From: Acanthosepion pharaonis
Taxonomy: Eukaryota > Mollusca > Cephalopoda > Sepiida > Sepiidae
Direction of reading: 5' to 3'
DNA length: 64,000 nucleotides
Assembly: GCA_903632075.3 (NCBI GenBank)
Contig: CAHIKZ030000058.1
Location: 3,716,001-3,780,000 of the forward strand
The first letter of the stretch is position 1; each line of letters opens with the position of its first letter. Under the pieces are notes generated by a model. That model was not told where the DNA came from. It saw only the letters and a program-made list of their open reading frames with translations, and did no database searches. A program made the translations under genes and the position numbers. Of the stretch, positions 11,487-21,957 are shown one piece after another.

Positions 11487-11560
11487 TCATATATATATAT
11501 ATATATAGAGAGAGAGATAGATAGAGATAGATATCGATATATATAGATATAGATATATAA
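11487..11560. repeat. (AT)n/(GATA)n-like microsatellite
   Basis: (AT)n passes into GAGAGAGATAGATAGAGATA and TATAGATATAGATATATAA. Confidence 0.9.
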
Positions 11561-11814
11561 ACAAATGTTTGGAGGTACAAAATTTATAAATAGTTTTAAA
11601 AACAAGGAAACCATTTATTTTAATTTTAAAAGTCTCTAGGGCCCTTTCAGCCAACATCTCATCAGGAGACAATCGTTGGACTAGCGAAAAGAATATTAAC
11701 GATATTGAAGAGCAAAAAAAAAAAAAAAAAAGATGGGGAAACACACTAAAATAACAAACAAGTATATATACTTGTAACGAGGGAAGGATCGTGTAAATAA
11801 ATTAGCGAGGACAG

Positions 11815-12341
11815 TTAAAATAAAATATCCCCAACAGATTCAGAGACCTTATAAATTCTTTCTGCCGGCAAGAGAGAAGGTTTTCTTAATGCTATACAGA
11901 CCGATTCCAAAATCTTCAAATGATTATTGGAATCGGCTGTATGAAATAATTTAAACCACTCTTTTTTTTTATACAACTTGGCACAAGCTATATTCTCAAC
12001 TAAATGTTGAGCAATAGCCGATTCAATATTCATGGGGGAAGATAGCATATTCTATCTATCTTACCAAGTCGTATTTTGGAAGGTACGTGCTGATTAATTC
12101 TAGTTTCCAAATGCAAGGTTGTACGCCCCACATAACCAGCAGCACACTGGCAATTAAATTCATATACTAAATTACTCAATTTGATGTAGGGCAATACATC
12201 CTTGCGAAAAGACGGAAACGCAGACCTAGTTTGAAAAATGCTACGTAAAGCAACTGATGGGAAACAACCGGAAACCGACTTGCTAACCTGCTTAATTAAG
12301 CCCTGACCCCTATCCCCAATCCAGATATAGATATATATCAT
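11815..12341 (-). pseudogene. Penelope-like retroelement 3' part with GIY-YIG endonuclease domain
   Basis: The minus-strand frame ending near 12048 contains LVYEFNCQCAAGYVGRTTLH followed by LETRINQHVPSKI. This is the GIY-YIG-type endonuclease signature that follows the reverse transcriptase in Penelope-like elements (VY.F.C.C...YVGRT). Upstream, RSAFPSFRKDVLPYIKLSN fits the RT-endonuclease linker. After a frame change the next frame (12048 to 11815) carries SAIAQHLVENIACAKLYKKK and LKILESVCIALRKPSL, matching the domain's C-terminal helices. At least one frameshift and no RT core are present, so it is a truncated relic. A hammerhead-like CTGATGAG...GCTGAAAG block lies about 150 bases downstream (11640-11665, minus). 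Confidence 0.8.
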
Positions 12342-12850
12342 AATTATTATTTTTTAATTATGATTTCTATGTTTCGATTTCGAAACTCAACTGCTAAATT
12401 TTAATTTCAATATTAAACCTTAAATTTAGATGATAATTTCATTCTGAAAAGATGTTTGGAATAACTTAGCAATTTTTTTTTACTAATTTATAGGTTGAAA
12501 ATGGAGTTGTAATCTGGGGTTTCTTTTTCATTATCATGGGGACTCTGCTTTATATGATATAATCAACATTCCTCTGCTTTGATGAATTATATTATTTTAT
12601 ATAATAAACAGTTCTACCTTCATCAAAGCAGAGGCCCTTTCATAATGAAAAAGTAACCCCAGATTATACTTCCATTTCCAAACTATAAATGAATAAAATA
12701 TTACTTCGCTTTGTTACTCCAAACAACTCTTGAGAATGAAACTGTCCTCTGAAGTTAAGGTTTAATATTAAAATTATACTTAAGAACTTGTTTCGAAACA
12801 TAGTAATTTCTGTGTCGCGATGCAATCATATTTAAAAAAAATAATTATAT
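12340..12850. mobile_element. Foldback element with arms of about 220 bp
   Basis: Nearly the whole segment is an imperfect inverted repeat centred near 12594. Left-arm blocks TATGTTTCGATTTCGAAAC, ATATTAAACCTTAA, TAATCTGGGGTTTCTTTTTC and TCCTCTGCTTTGATGAA recur in reverse order and complement to the right. The loop is a few tens of AT-rich bases. There is no ORF. It looks like a palindromic MITE or an inverted dimer of an unknown short repeat. Confidence 0.8.
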
Positions 12851-13009
12851 TTTAAGCTCTGCTTCTGTATCGTGCACTGTTTTTTTTTTTTTATTAAAAA
12901 CAAGAATAATAAAGAACTTTTAATTATCAATCTAATTGTTCTTTCTTATTACATGAATACACACACACATATATAGTGTTCGTTTTTGTTTGTATATATA
13001 TATTAGGAG

Positions 13010-13350
13010 GCACGGCTTGGATTGAGAAATCGGAGAGACGAGTTCGAATTCCAGTCGAATCCATTACATTCACTTACGTGCTAATACACCATGGAAAGGT
13101 GTGAATCATCTTGCTCTCCTTTCATGGGTTCAATAGCCTTGGATGGCAAGTGGTCTAGGAGAAGGACAACTCTGAATTCAAAAAGCAGCAGATGGTCGTT
13201 TGGGGGCCTTGTGGCAAGTAGGATCTCAGTATTCGGCCATTCAAAAAGTGTGGATGGTCTTGCACGAAACCTTCCGCACTATAATCAAATCTCATGTGCT
13301 GTTGTCGGGCTGTCGGTTTCCTAGGAACTGATCTGCTTGGCCCTCATATG
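13010..13350 (+). mobile_element. SINE family B, plus-strand copy
   Basis: It starts with the tRNA-like head GGCACGGCTTGGATTGAG and B-box-like GAGTTCGAATTCC, then the core GGAAAGGTGTGAATCATC. The body is shared with 9510-9870 in reverse (CTTGGATGGCAAGTGG, GTGTGGATGGTCTTGC). It ends near CTTGGCCCTCATATGTCGAA. The 77-residue open frame at 13091-13324 lies inside the SINE and is not a gene. Confidence 0.8.
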
Positions 13351-13434
13351 TCGAATATATATAAGAACGTTGGTTCACAACAAAATCCATCTTACACATT
13401 TATAAACCTATCATTCCTCCATGCATTAATTATT

Positions 13435-14140
13435 GTTGCCATATCTGGTTCAGTGCTCCTGCTATATATCTTGAGTTTCTCGACAAATTCCGAAAAGTGT
13501 CTGAAATATTATCATTCCTGTTCTGTTATCTCGACTTCAGTGGCTTGTTTTCTATAAATCGAGATGAAACCACACTGCTCTGTTTTACGTGGGTGTCCCA
13601 CTTATAGCGTCACATGTGAAACACAAATGTGTTTACAAAAGCTAGCTCCTGGAACAGTGGAGTATAACCAGTAACAAATGTACAGTGATTAACTTACATG
13701 TAAATGATAGGTCTCGTCAATGCAGATTATTGTTTTATGTTCTTGAACAAGTTCTTAAGGAAACACTAAGAACAATCCCATAGAATGATTTATAGATGTT
13801 CCAATTATCTTTTCCATTTCTTAGCAAGAGTGCATGAATTTAAGCGTATTACTAGATAGGCAACGAGGTCTAATCGTTTTACTGCTGAAATAGCTAGATG
13901 TAGCCGTAAGTTCTATACTAATAGTTTCTTCTCTCGGACTTCCGGTTTCTTACTTCCGTACCTCAAACGATCTTGAAATGCAACGTTAATCGCCATCTCC
14001 TGTCCTCATCAATCCTGCTCTTTTATTATCCTTTTTCTTCGGTAACTTCTTCTCATTCCCTTTCCCTCTCAGTAATCCCTTGTGTCTTAGTGACATCATC
14101 GCCTTGCTTTGTGTGAAAATTATTTTAAATATATATCGGC
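13435..14140 (+). pseudogene. Jockey-like LINE (family K) 3' end split by a 240-bp insert
   Basis: 13435-13557 is a decayed copy of the RT C-terminal region that reads CNVIGHDLASRLSHRRK at 48.2 kb. 13795-14140 continues it with TGAATTTAAGCGTATTACTA and the CT-rich tail ending CGCCTTGCTTTGTGTGAAA. Between them lies family L (13558-13790). Comparison with the uninterrupted copy at 48215-48720 shows the insertion point directly. Stops and indels rule out function. Confidence 0.65.
13558..13790 (+). mobile_element. Family L short element, copy 1, nested in the LINE
   Basis: This block from TCGAGATGAAACCACACTGC to AACAATCCCATAGAATGATT recurs at 16536-16791 with high identity. That copy has about 30 extra bases in the middle (TTTAAAGTTGATGATGGAAT...). 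Flanks TATAAAT and TATAGAT may be an imperfect target duplication. No ORF; class unknown. Confidence 0.7.
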
Positions 14141-14379
14141 AAAATATCTTCAAATCTAAGACATCGGTCATAAAAACAGAAAAGACCTTCCATAAAATTC
14201 CTTGGTATATCTTAGAAATAAAAACACACCATCATTTTAAGTTCTAAAATGTTGCCTCATGACGGAGAAAATATGGAGTCGGAATATTAACAAAAAATCA
14301 ACATGGAATAAATACGCATCACACGCAATTTTCCTATTAGTAATATTCGTAAAACCTATAGTTAAAAAATGTAACGTAT

Positions 14380-14720
14380 TTTAAGACATTTTTATGTTTA
14401 TACATTCTTTTGTATAGATACAAGTATGTAAGCAAATGCTCTGTCTATAATAAACAGTATTAAAAACATTTACCGGGTTCAATGGCCGAGAAATTGTCAT
14501 AGAAAATATGTGTCCTCTGACAAGAATCGAACCTGTATCCTATACGGAACCGTCATATAGCCTGACGTGCCTTAACCGATTGAGGCACAAGGAAGCGTTT
14601 TAGTTAGCAAGGTCGATTTTTTACTGTTTTTAAACTATAATTTTCATGATTTTTCTGACGTACGTTCATATCTGCTAGATGCGTATCTAAATGTAAGCAA
14701 ATAATGTCACACATTATGAA
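14380..14720 (-). mobile_element. Family A element with internal tRNA-like cloverleaf
   Basis: The element carries the conserved AAACAGTATTAAAAACATTT block, a tRNA-like sequence on the minus strand (14513-14594), the GTTAGCAAGGTCGATTTTTT block, and ends with the TGAAATGGACAAAGTCTGAC terminal sequence. Further copies are at 18130-18530 and 26635-27135. Terminal motifs occur in both orientations, so it behaves like an element with inverted ends plus a Pol III-type promoter. Confidence 0.75.
14513..14594 (-). ncRNA. tRNA-like sequence inside family A
   Basis: The minus strand shows an A-box-like GCCTCAATCGGTTAAGGCAC and a B-box/T-arm ACAGGTTCGATTCTTGT. Between them GTCAGGCTATATGAC forms an anticodon arm with a 7-base loop (GGCTATA, anticodon position CTA). 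The acceptor ends pair only partly here. The same tRNA-like core is repeated at 26900-26979 and, more decayed, at 18289-18361. It is a SINE-type promoter relic, not a decoding tRNA. Confidence 0.7.
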
Positions 14721-14724
14721 ATGG

Positions 14725-14985
14725 ACAAAGTCTGACAATTATTTTGAGATATTTTCATGATTATACATTCTTTTTTATAGGTACAGGATACGTGTTCGAT
14801 TCCTGGCGGAGGACTCATATTTTCTATGACAATTTCTCGGATATTCAGGCCGGTAAATGTTGTTTAATACTATTTATTATAAACAGAGCATTTACTTAAA
14901 TATTTTATCTCTAACAAAGAATGTATAAACATAAAAATGTTTTTAAGTAATTGTCGGACTTTGTCCATTTTATAAAATGTAACGT
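14725..14985. repeat. Family A foldback around a LINE-tail-like spacer
   Basis: GAAATGGACAAAGTCTGACAATTATTTTGAGA at the left is mirrored by AAGTAATTGTCGGACTTTGTCCATTTTATAA at the right. TATACATTCTTTTTTATAG is also mirrored by CTAACAAAGAATGTATAA. This gives arms of roughly 80-100 bp, centred near 14850. Confidence 0.8.
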
Positions 14986-15391
14986 AGAAACACATTCGTT
15001 CCATTGTGCGTCATATGACAAGAGCAAAAAGCATTCATTTTCCGTAAGCACTTGAATCACCCTAACATTTCAAGAATTAAACAGACGTACGAACAGACGA
15101 CAGGAAGCATGCACGTGACGCCCACACAACCAATGAGCACAAAACAAACGTAGCATTTCCAAACCATTCATACATACACAATGCATACACACTAACACCA
15201 TAAAATAAACACGTGACATCTACACAAACGAACGCAGAAGTTAATAATCCAAACATAACTCGAAATTATTTCTCTTTCAAAATTTCTGACGAAACTAAGT
15301 AAATAAAAAAAATAAATTAAATTTCTAAAACATTTTCTACTTGTTCCTTATTTAATCATTCTGTCAGATTTAATCCACATGTTCAGCACAT

Positions 15392-15491
<100 letters not shown>

Positions 15492-15499
15492 CATACATT

Positions 15500-16255
15500 T
15501 GTTATTTTACAGTGAGGCTCACAGATCACAAGGCTTGGGAGCCACGCGATGTAGAGGTTTACGGAGTAATAGGCATACTTTATGCTGATAGGCCGGGAAG
15601 ATAACAGTTAACTCTAGATATGAACAGGTTAAGATTGTAGTGATCGGGTAAACATCCTTTTGGAAGTTGGTTCCACAGAGCAGGGGTTCCTGGGAGGAAG
15701 CTGCTTGAGTGGAACTTACTTCAAACCAAAATAATACTGAGCGAATGAGGGTGGTTCGTGACAATGTGCCTAGCATATCGCGTCCTACACCCGAAGGTTA
15801 GAACTAGTGGAATATAGTTCATCTGAATACTTTCCAGGGAAATAGTGATAGAGCAGTCGGGGACTTCATCCGTTTCGTTTGTGAGAGAGAGTCTGCAAGG
15901 TGGAAAACTGTTTGTCACATACAAAGACGCATAGTCGGTTTTGGTGTCTATCGGGACTGGAAAATGAGAACTGGGTATATGATAGAAGTAATCAAACTTT
16001 AAACCAGCACCTATAGCGATTTAGCTTATGTAGTCGTCTGGTTTGTGTCTGAGGCCCAGTAGGCGCTCAAAGTACGGAGTCTTCCCGAGGAAACATCCAT
16101 TAATCGTAACTGGTCGGCGATGAAGTCCTTAACTAGTTTGGTTTTCGATGCATTGAATGTAACCAGCCAGTTTCCCCATCTCCACTGAGAAATAGGTGTT
16201 TTATTCTTGGCATCGCTTGCTCTCTCTTTATTGGTAGGTAGTGACACTTGGAATA
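15500..16255 (-). pseudogene. Jockey-like LINE (family G) ORF2 C-terminal part, decayed
   Basis: The minus strand, frame by frame, reads GNWLVTFNASKTKLVK at 16135-16190 (the ..W.V.FN..KTK.L motif that follows the RT palm). It then reads LVLTFGCRTRYARHIVTNHP (15740-15800) and WNQLPKGCLPDHYNLNLF near 15640. These match the order seen at 7630-8120 and, for the first motif, in the LINE at 63.7 kb. Several frame changes separate the blocks. Confidence 0.65.
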
Positions 16256-16535
16256 ACTTCTGTTATGTCAATTTAAAAGCTCAGATTTTTCTTTCAATTA
16301 ACCCATTACCTATTTGAACCTCCTGAAACGTGGGTGGCAAAACGAACGGGTAGCCTCGGAACTACGCTTAGAAAAGTCTGTTTCCCGCCGAAGGTAGACC
16401 TTAACTGGTTCCCTCAATACCACGCATGACTCAATAAAGAAGAGCAACCGAATATATTAAATGTTCGGTTAGCTGTCGTTTGACTTCGAATGCTTTCCTT
16501 TGCCTGCAGGATGTCTTCTTCCTTACCGTTCAAGA
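16256..16535. other. Unassigned, slightly GC-richer stretch
   Basis: This 280-bp stretch between the LINE G relic and family L has no recognised motif. The minus strand reads CVVLREPVKVYLRRETDFSK in one frame without stops, possibly part of an older element. Confidence 0.3.
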
Positions 16536-16791
16536 TCGAGATGAAACCACACTGCTTTGTTTTACGTGGGTGTCGCAATTATAGTGCCACAGGTGAAACG
16601 CAAATGTGTTTACACAAGCTAGCTACTGGAACGGTAGAGTATAACCAGTAACAAATGTACAGTGATTAACTTACATGTAAATGACAGGTCTCTTTAAAGT
16701 TGATGATGGAATCAAAATAAATGCTGATTATTGTTTTATGTTCTTGAACAAGGTCTTAAAGAAACACTAACAACAATCCCGAAGAATGATT
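16536..16791 (+). mobile_element. Family L short element, copy 2
   Basis: Shares TCGAGATGAAACCACACTGC, CAAATGTGTTTACA.AAGCTA and GAACAAG.TCTTAA.GAAACA with 13558-13790. It has about 30 extra bases after GACAGGTCTC. Confidence 0.75.
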
Positions 16792-16970
16792 ACAAGTATG
16801 TATACACTTATAAACACGCAATGAAATCGATAATGTGTTAATGCAATAGGCTAATTTTCTGTAACTTCTACATTAATTTGCACCTGCAAGTTGGGTTGCT
16901 ACAAAAAATTAAGATAAAAAAAACAAACCGTTTCACCTACGTATAACATTGATAATAGAACGTTAAGGGT

Positions 16971-17089
16971 ATTACGCATCATATCACGTTGAAACACCGG
17001 ATCTCTTACGATCACCGAAGTTAAGCAACGTCGAGACTAGTCACTACCTATATGGGTGACCACTTGCAAATACCAGATGCTGTAAGCTT
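16971..17089 (+). rRNA. 5S rRNA-derived sequence (SINE head or pseudogene), 119 nt
   Basis: The length and order fit metazoan 5S rRNA: ATATCACGTTGAAACACCGG near the start, then GATCACCGAAGTTAAGCAAC (A-box of the internal control region). The C-box equivalent TATGGGTGACCACTTGCAAA follows, and the end is AATACCAGATGCTGTAAGCTT. Several positions differ from the usual metazoan form (ACCGGATCTCTTACGA; TCACTACCTATATGGG), so it is unlikely to be a working rRNA gene. It is followed at once by a SINE B-type tRNA/core sequence (17090-17240), suggesting a 5S-headed SINE. Confidence 0.8.
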
Positions 17090-17240
17090 GGATGTGCGGG
17101 CTGTTGTAATGGATAACGGCTCGAATTGGAAATCGGAAAACCGAGTTCCATTTCCCGTTAGGTTCGTTATAATTCCTTCCGCGCAATTACCCGAATGAAA
17201 GGTACGAATCAACCTCTTCTAAACACTTGCTATCGGTTAA
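17090..17240 (+). mobile_element. SINE B-type tRNA/core segment fused to the 5S-like head
   Basis: A-box-like TAATGGATAACGGCTCGA and B-box-like CCGAGTTCCATTTCCCG precede a core GAATGAAAGGTACGAATCAA. This lines up with the tRNA head and GGAAAGGTGTGAATCATC core of SINE B at 13010. The body stops near CACTTGCTATCGG, so this copy is 3'-truncated or divergent. Confidence 0.6.
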
Positions 17241-18129
17241 TTAGTACGACTTGTACTATGAAGTTATTATTATCTCCTTACTATTTAAAAAAAATTAACT
17301 GGCTTTAAATAACCTTAAAAGGGTTGATAAACCGTAAAGAACAGATTACATCAATAGAAAAATATATAACGCAATGATAAACAGTGTTAAAATAAAAGAC
17401 TACAAATTCGAAGAGAGTCTAGCAAGTAGGTATTTACAGCAGTCGCAATCAATATACAGGAAAAACATGAGGAATTACTTTTGGCAGCGTAATCAAAACA
17501 ATGTTTGTGCTCAGTAAGTGGCACTGTTATAATATTTCAGGCGACGTCTATGAAGAAAAGTAAAAAAGTCGTATAACAAGAGGGCCAATGTCAGTGTGAA
17601 CTATACAAACAAACAAGCGAAAAAGAAAATAAATTATAGACATCAGAAAGTATAATTCTAAAAAAAACAATTATCTAGGATTTTGCGCAACTCACTGGAT
17701 CTAACGTAATCCCTACAAAAATGAAACTAATGTGTGTGTTCTTTTTTTCCTGTTGTTGTTGTTCTAATTTTATTTTTTTCGTTGGAGGATAGAAAATGGT
17801 GATTGTTATAATAACCTTGAAGGCAAAAGAAAAATTATCAGTCAGACACGTACAGTTTTTTTTTTTTTTTATGTCTGGGAGACCTGCAATGTTTCATAGA
17901 AGTATAACGCGGAAAAGAGATAAATATTTGCAAAGATATAGATTAATCTGGCTTGAAAAGAATCTACATTGTTCTATTGGGAGAAAAGTTCAGCAAATAT
18001 AACAGAAAAGACATTCTACAAACGATAAAAGGAAGAATCACTTCTGGAGAGCGCTCGTCATATCACTAAAACATTCTATCAAATTCCGTGTTTTAAACAA
18101 GAGTTGAATAATAAAAAAAAATAGATTGA
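17241..18129. other. No recognisable feature
   Basis: AT-rich. The short open frame at 17796-18002 has no family motif and includes a poly-T tract. Confidence 0.45.
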
Positions 18130-18530
18130 CGTCATACATTATGAAACGGACAAATCCGACAACTATTTTAAGACGTTTCTTTTATGTTTATACATTCTTT
18201 TTATAGATACAAATATTTAAGTAAATACGCTGTTTATAATAAACAGTATTAACGACATTTACCGAGAAATTTTCATAGAAAATATGCGTCCTCCGACAGG
18301 AATCGAACCAGTATCCTAAAACGCAACCGTGAAGTGCTTTTAACGATTGAGCTACAGAGGAGCATTCCGGTTAACGAGGTCGATTTTACTGTTTTCAAAC
18401 TACAATTTTCCACGATTTTCTCTCATACATCCATATCTGCTCCATCGTATCTCAATGTCAACAAATGGCACACATTATGAAATGAACTTAGTTCGACAAT
18501 TATTTTAAGTCATTTTTTTATGTTTGTACG
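18130..18530 (-). mobile_element. Family A element, copy with decayed tRNA-like core
   Basis: The block order equals that at 14380: ATTATGAAACGGACAAATCC, ATAATAAACAGTATTAACGA, tRNA-like region (18289-18361, minus, T-arm GGTTCGATTCCTGT intact), AACGAGGTCGATTTTACTG, then ATTATGAAATGAACTTAGTT. Both ends carry the family terminal sequence. Confidence 0.7.
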
Positions 18531-18554
18531 TTCTTTTTGTGACGTCAAAAAGAA

Positions 18555-18760
18555 AGATTAAGAAAGAAATCCCACATCAATACTGAAAATAGCGATAACA
18601 GCTACTGTACGTGAGAAAGCAATTTTCCTGAAAAGTTGTTGTAAGTGAGACATATTTTTCTAAATTTTGACCGACATCTATACTGAATACACGGTAAATA
18701 AATGCCAAATATTTCCTTGTAGGGAAACGGCTGATATTACCACGAGCATTACCATTCAAA
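18555..18760. repeat. Family M repeat, copy 2
   Basis: AGCGATAACAGCTACTGTAC through AGGGAAACGGCTGATATTAC aligns with 870-1033. Confidence 0.6.
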
Positions 18761-19493
18761 TTTTATTAGCACTATTCCGTTTTGATTGGCCCTGTTCTCA
18801 TTTTGAAATGGAAATAGCGTAGAATATAAAAGATTAAAAAAAAATCTAAGATCAAGGAAGCAAAAATATGAAAGGCTGAATGGAAAATATGTAGAGGTAA
18901 AGAAATAAACATTGCAGAAGACGGATTTAACACGTACGGGAAATAAATAAATAAATACAATAAAAAGCAAGGTAGAAGACGTGTTTTTCAGTAGGATGGA
19001 CTAAACATAAAGCGATAACGATAAAAATAGCAAAAGAAAAGTTGCTATTGTAATGAAATCAGTACATAGGTGTGTCCTTCCATAACAACAAAGAAAAAAA
19101 AATCTCCTAATGAATAAAAGCGTAGAAGGAAACTTAGCACTAACATTTGACGTTTGGAAAAGCAATGGCCAAGATGAAGTGGAATGATGTAGCAGACATA
19201 ATGGAATTCTATTAAAGGTGCTAACAGTCTGAAGCAGTTTTGGAATTGATAAGATTATTATTATTATTTTTAGTAGAAAATATGGCAGCGATAAAATACT
19301 GGATAACCTAAGCAGATTGATATGGCGTTACCAATGAAAATATATGTGAATATAAGTAGACAAATGAGAGGAAGACGTGGAGAGCCATGATCGCACGCAT
19401 TCTGAAATGACATGAAACATAGACAGAGGAAGAGAGAGAGAGAGTTAGTGAGAGAAGTGGGACTAAAGTGAGAGTAAATTATATATTATTTGA

Positions 19494-19497
<4 letters not shown>
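18761..19497. other. Mostly unassigned, with an RTE tail scrap at 19330-19410
   Basis: 19330-19410 (TGGAGAGCCATGATCGCACG then CATTCTGAAATGACATGAAAC) parallels the extreme 3' end of the RTE relic at 59960-60005 (W.AMIA.ILK.HGT). A (GAGA)n run follows at 19430. The remainder is unassigned. Confidence 0.45.
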
Positions 19498-19530
<33 letters not shown>

Positions 19531-19663
19531 TTTATTCGAAAATTATAACAAATATGTTACAAAATCACTACAAAAATAGCCATTTTGTTTCAAGACTTCT
19601 GGTGTCTTATCAAGTGATGTTGTTGAATGTAGAATAAAGGGTCTTAAAAGGTCTGTGTGCGGA

Positions 19664-19718
<55 letters not shown>
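19498..19718. repeat. Two (AT)n arrays flanking a 140-bp spacer
   Basis: (AT)n occurs at 19498-19526 and 19668-19718. The spacer includes a hammerhead-like or Penelope-tail-like TCAAGTGATGTTGTTGAATG but no assignable gene. Confidence 0.8.
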
Positions 19719-19721
<3 letters not shown>

Positions 19722-19723
19722 CA

Positions 19724-19760
19724 TCTACAGACAGACTGTTTCGCAGCTCATCAGTGTGGC
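19724..19760 (-). ncRNA. Hammerhead ribozyme-like motif, family D copy 1 (stem II shortened)
   Basis: Minus-strand RNA reads CCACA, CUGAUGA, GCUGC, GAAAC, AGUCUGUC, UGUAG. The conserved CUGAUGA and GAAA core is intact, stem III can form as ACA/UGU with cleavage site GUC, and stem I pairs CCACA with UGUAG with one mismatch. Stem II has lost its loop compared with the other copies, so it is probably inactive. Confidence 0.6.
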
Positions 19761-19970
19761 TAAACATCCGATCGCTTCAAGTTGAGACCGAAACCCGATT
19801 GATTTGGCATCCGTCGGAGATTCTAACCCCTACCGGCATGGAGAAAGACGAATTTTTTGCGTATTTATCATTTCAAAAACACGCCAGTGACCTTGAGAAC
19901 TCAATCCGAATTGGGGAGTCTTGCATTATCAGCAGTAATAGTGTCTGTTTACAAATTCGCATTTTTCTAG
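19724..19970 (-). mobile_element. SINE family D copy: tRNA-like part plus hammerhead motif
   Basis: On the minus strand an upstream region leads to a tRNA-like segment (ATGCCGGTAGGGGTTAGAAT, B-box-like GGGTTTCGGTCTC). A hammerhead-like motif follows (19724-19760), then (AT)n. The block order is the same as at 35454-35700 and 39563-39800. The 74-residue open frame 19754-19978 on the plus strand is its antisense shadow. Confidence 0.75.
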
Positions 19971-20039
19971 ATAGATAGATAAACATGTGTGTCTGTGTGG
20001 CTTGTCAATCATGGTCTGAGGATATAAAAGAGTATTTAT

Positions 20040-20670
20040 TTTTCGCAACAAATATCTATCTTCTATTATTACTTTTTCAACGCTATTAAATCAGAGGTAG
20101 ATCATTACACGGAGAACATTTAAGACCAATGGTTAGTTAATATTGCGCATATGTACGTAATTATTGACCCAATCTCAGGCATATATGTCTGAAGTGAGCG
20201 AGATAAACAAGTTTTATTAAATTCAACAGAAATGTCTTTTTTATTACTTTTCACTTGTAGTATACGCTCATATTTGAATTAAATTTGAAATCCTGAGTTC
20301 TCAGAAAATTCCAGGATGTAACCAAAAAACTTTTGTCTAGTATAATAACATCATCCAGTTCTTGATAATAACTGATTGAGTCGAAAATACATAAACTAAA
20401 CCAGGAAAAGAATCTGACCTTTGGATAGTATATTCACTAATTTGATTTAGTTGTTCATTTATATCAGAAATTATAAAAATACAATAAAGATTATGCAGGC
20501 TCAAATAGACATTTTCGGCTAAACTTAGCAGAACTTGTTGCATTTTATTCCTGCATTACCTACATATACCATATATCTATCGAGTGTGTGCGGCAAATGT
20601 CACGTCCTTTTTTATTTATTAACATTCATAAACAAAATAGATTACTGTAGTTTAAGGAAAAATCATTTTT
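20040..20670. other. No recognisable feature
   Basis: AT-rich, with no readable coding similarity or repeat copy noticed. Confidence 0.4.
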
Positions 20671-20910
20671 TTATGTTACAATACTTATTGTCACATGAAA
20701 ACAGCATGATTTTTTTATGATTAACAAACAATTTAACATGTCCAAGATGTCCCACCTCATGTTCAATACAACGCTGACAGCATTAATTTTGAAAAAATTA
20801 TCAGAAATTCCTTGTTTTAATTCAGAAATTGTTTTCGGTGTGAGCCTGTACATAAGAACTTTCTGTACACGCCACAAGAAAAAATCAGTTGGTTTTCGTT
20901 CTGATGTTGT
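20671..20910 (-). pseudogene. DDE transposase C-terminal relic (tentative)
   Basis: The minus strand reads PTDFFLWRVQKVLMYRL then TPKTISELKQGISD. This resembles the ..DFFLWG.lK..Vy...p.Ti.eLk..I. tail found after the last catalytic acid in some Tc1/mariner-like transposases. Just to the right (20990-21060) the plus strand reads GWIGRRRAIEWP, also seen in this transposase type, but in opposite orientation. The locus is either rearranged or two scraps. No catalytic residues are readable. Confidence 0.35.
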
Positions 20911-21119
20911 TCAAATTGGTGTTAACTTTAACTGAACCAAAATAGATAGCAGTTGTTTAAGATGACTTAAGATTAAGTATGGCATGCGCATTCAGCGATG
21001 TTTGAATCTTGATTTTGAGTTGAGGGTGGATAGGACGACGTCGAGCAATTGAGTGGCCAGACTTAATCCTGAGCTACTGACCAAGATGGGGAAATGGCCT
21101 AAAACTTGATTATTTTTGT

Positions 21120-21513
21120 ATGAGGTGCAAATTATTGCCACCTAGGTATCATGCAACTCTAGAAGAACAAATAGTTCACTGGTTATCACAAGCTAAGCAG
21201 TCAAATGATTATAATCGATTTTATTTTGCTAATGTTTTGCCTTCTCTAGGTGGCAAATCACAAACTAAAAAACCTGAAAAACTGCAATTCCGCCTTATTT
21301 GTAACAGCGTAGAACAATATGGAGAAAAGAAATAAAATAAAAACAGGAGTGCTTTTAGTAGATATTAGACTATATGAATACCAATTATCAACTTGGTGTC
21401 TACATGGAATGCAACGTAATGTAGTGCGGAATTTAGCAAAGAGTTATATTTTGAAATCAGTAAAAACTGAGAGCAAATTTCAAGAGGTTGTAACTCCTGA
21501 ACTGCGAATTTAA
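21120..21513 (+). other. Two short overlapping open frames of unknown origin
   Basis: A 71-codon frame (21120-21335) overlaps a 64-codon frame (21319-21513) in another phase. Neither shows a domain I recognise. Base composition is slightly less repetitive than its surroundings. One frameshifted old ORF is possible; a host gene is not supported. Confidence 0.25.
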
Positions 21514-21675
21514 GGAAACTATTTTTTTAGCGTTTCTCAGTTTCTTATAGGGGGTGGGGTACAACATTGTAAAATTTCACCAGCGTCTGAGATGATTCCC
21601 ATGGGAACTGCAGAAATTTTGGTTGAGTTGAGCTTGGTTTAATATGATCGCCTTACTTGGGTGAATTGTCACCCC

Positions 21676-21676
<1 letters not shown>

Positions 21677-21750
<74 letters not shown>

Positions 21751-21810
21751 GAAATATGCATAACATCTTACATTAATACAATTAATCTTACATTAGTGCA
21801 ATTAATGTAA

Positions 21811-21866
<56 letters not shown>

Positions 21867-21904
21867 TTATTTCTTACAATATAAAGTTTTTAGATGTAAT
21901 TAGG

Positions 21905-21954
<50 letters not shown>
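21677..21954. repeat. Three (AT)n arrays with a palindromic spacer
   Basis: (AT)n occurs at 21677-21746, 21814-21862 and 21906-21954. The first spacer holds ATCTTACATTAATACAATTA / AATCTTACATTAGTGCAATT / TAATGTAAGAC, a short direct-plus-inverted repeat. Confidence 0.85.
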
Positions 21955-21956
<2 letters not shown>

Positions 21957-21957
21957 G

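Noticed and set aside
16971..17089. Functional 5S rRNA gene
   Set aside because: Substitutions in otherwise invariant stretches and direct fusion to SINE sequence favour a SINE head or pseudogene.
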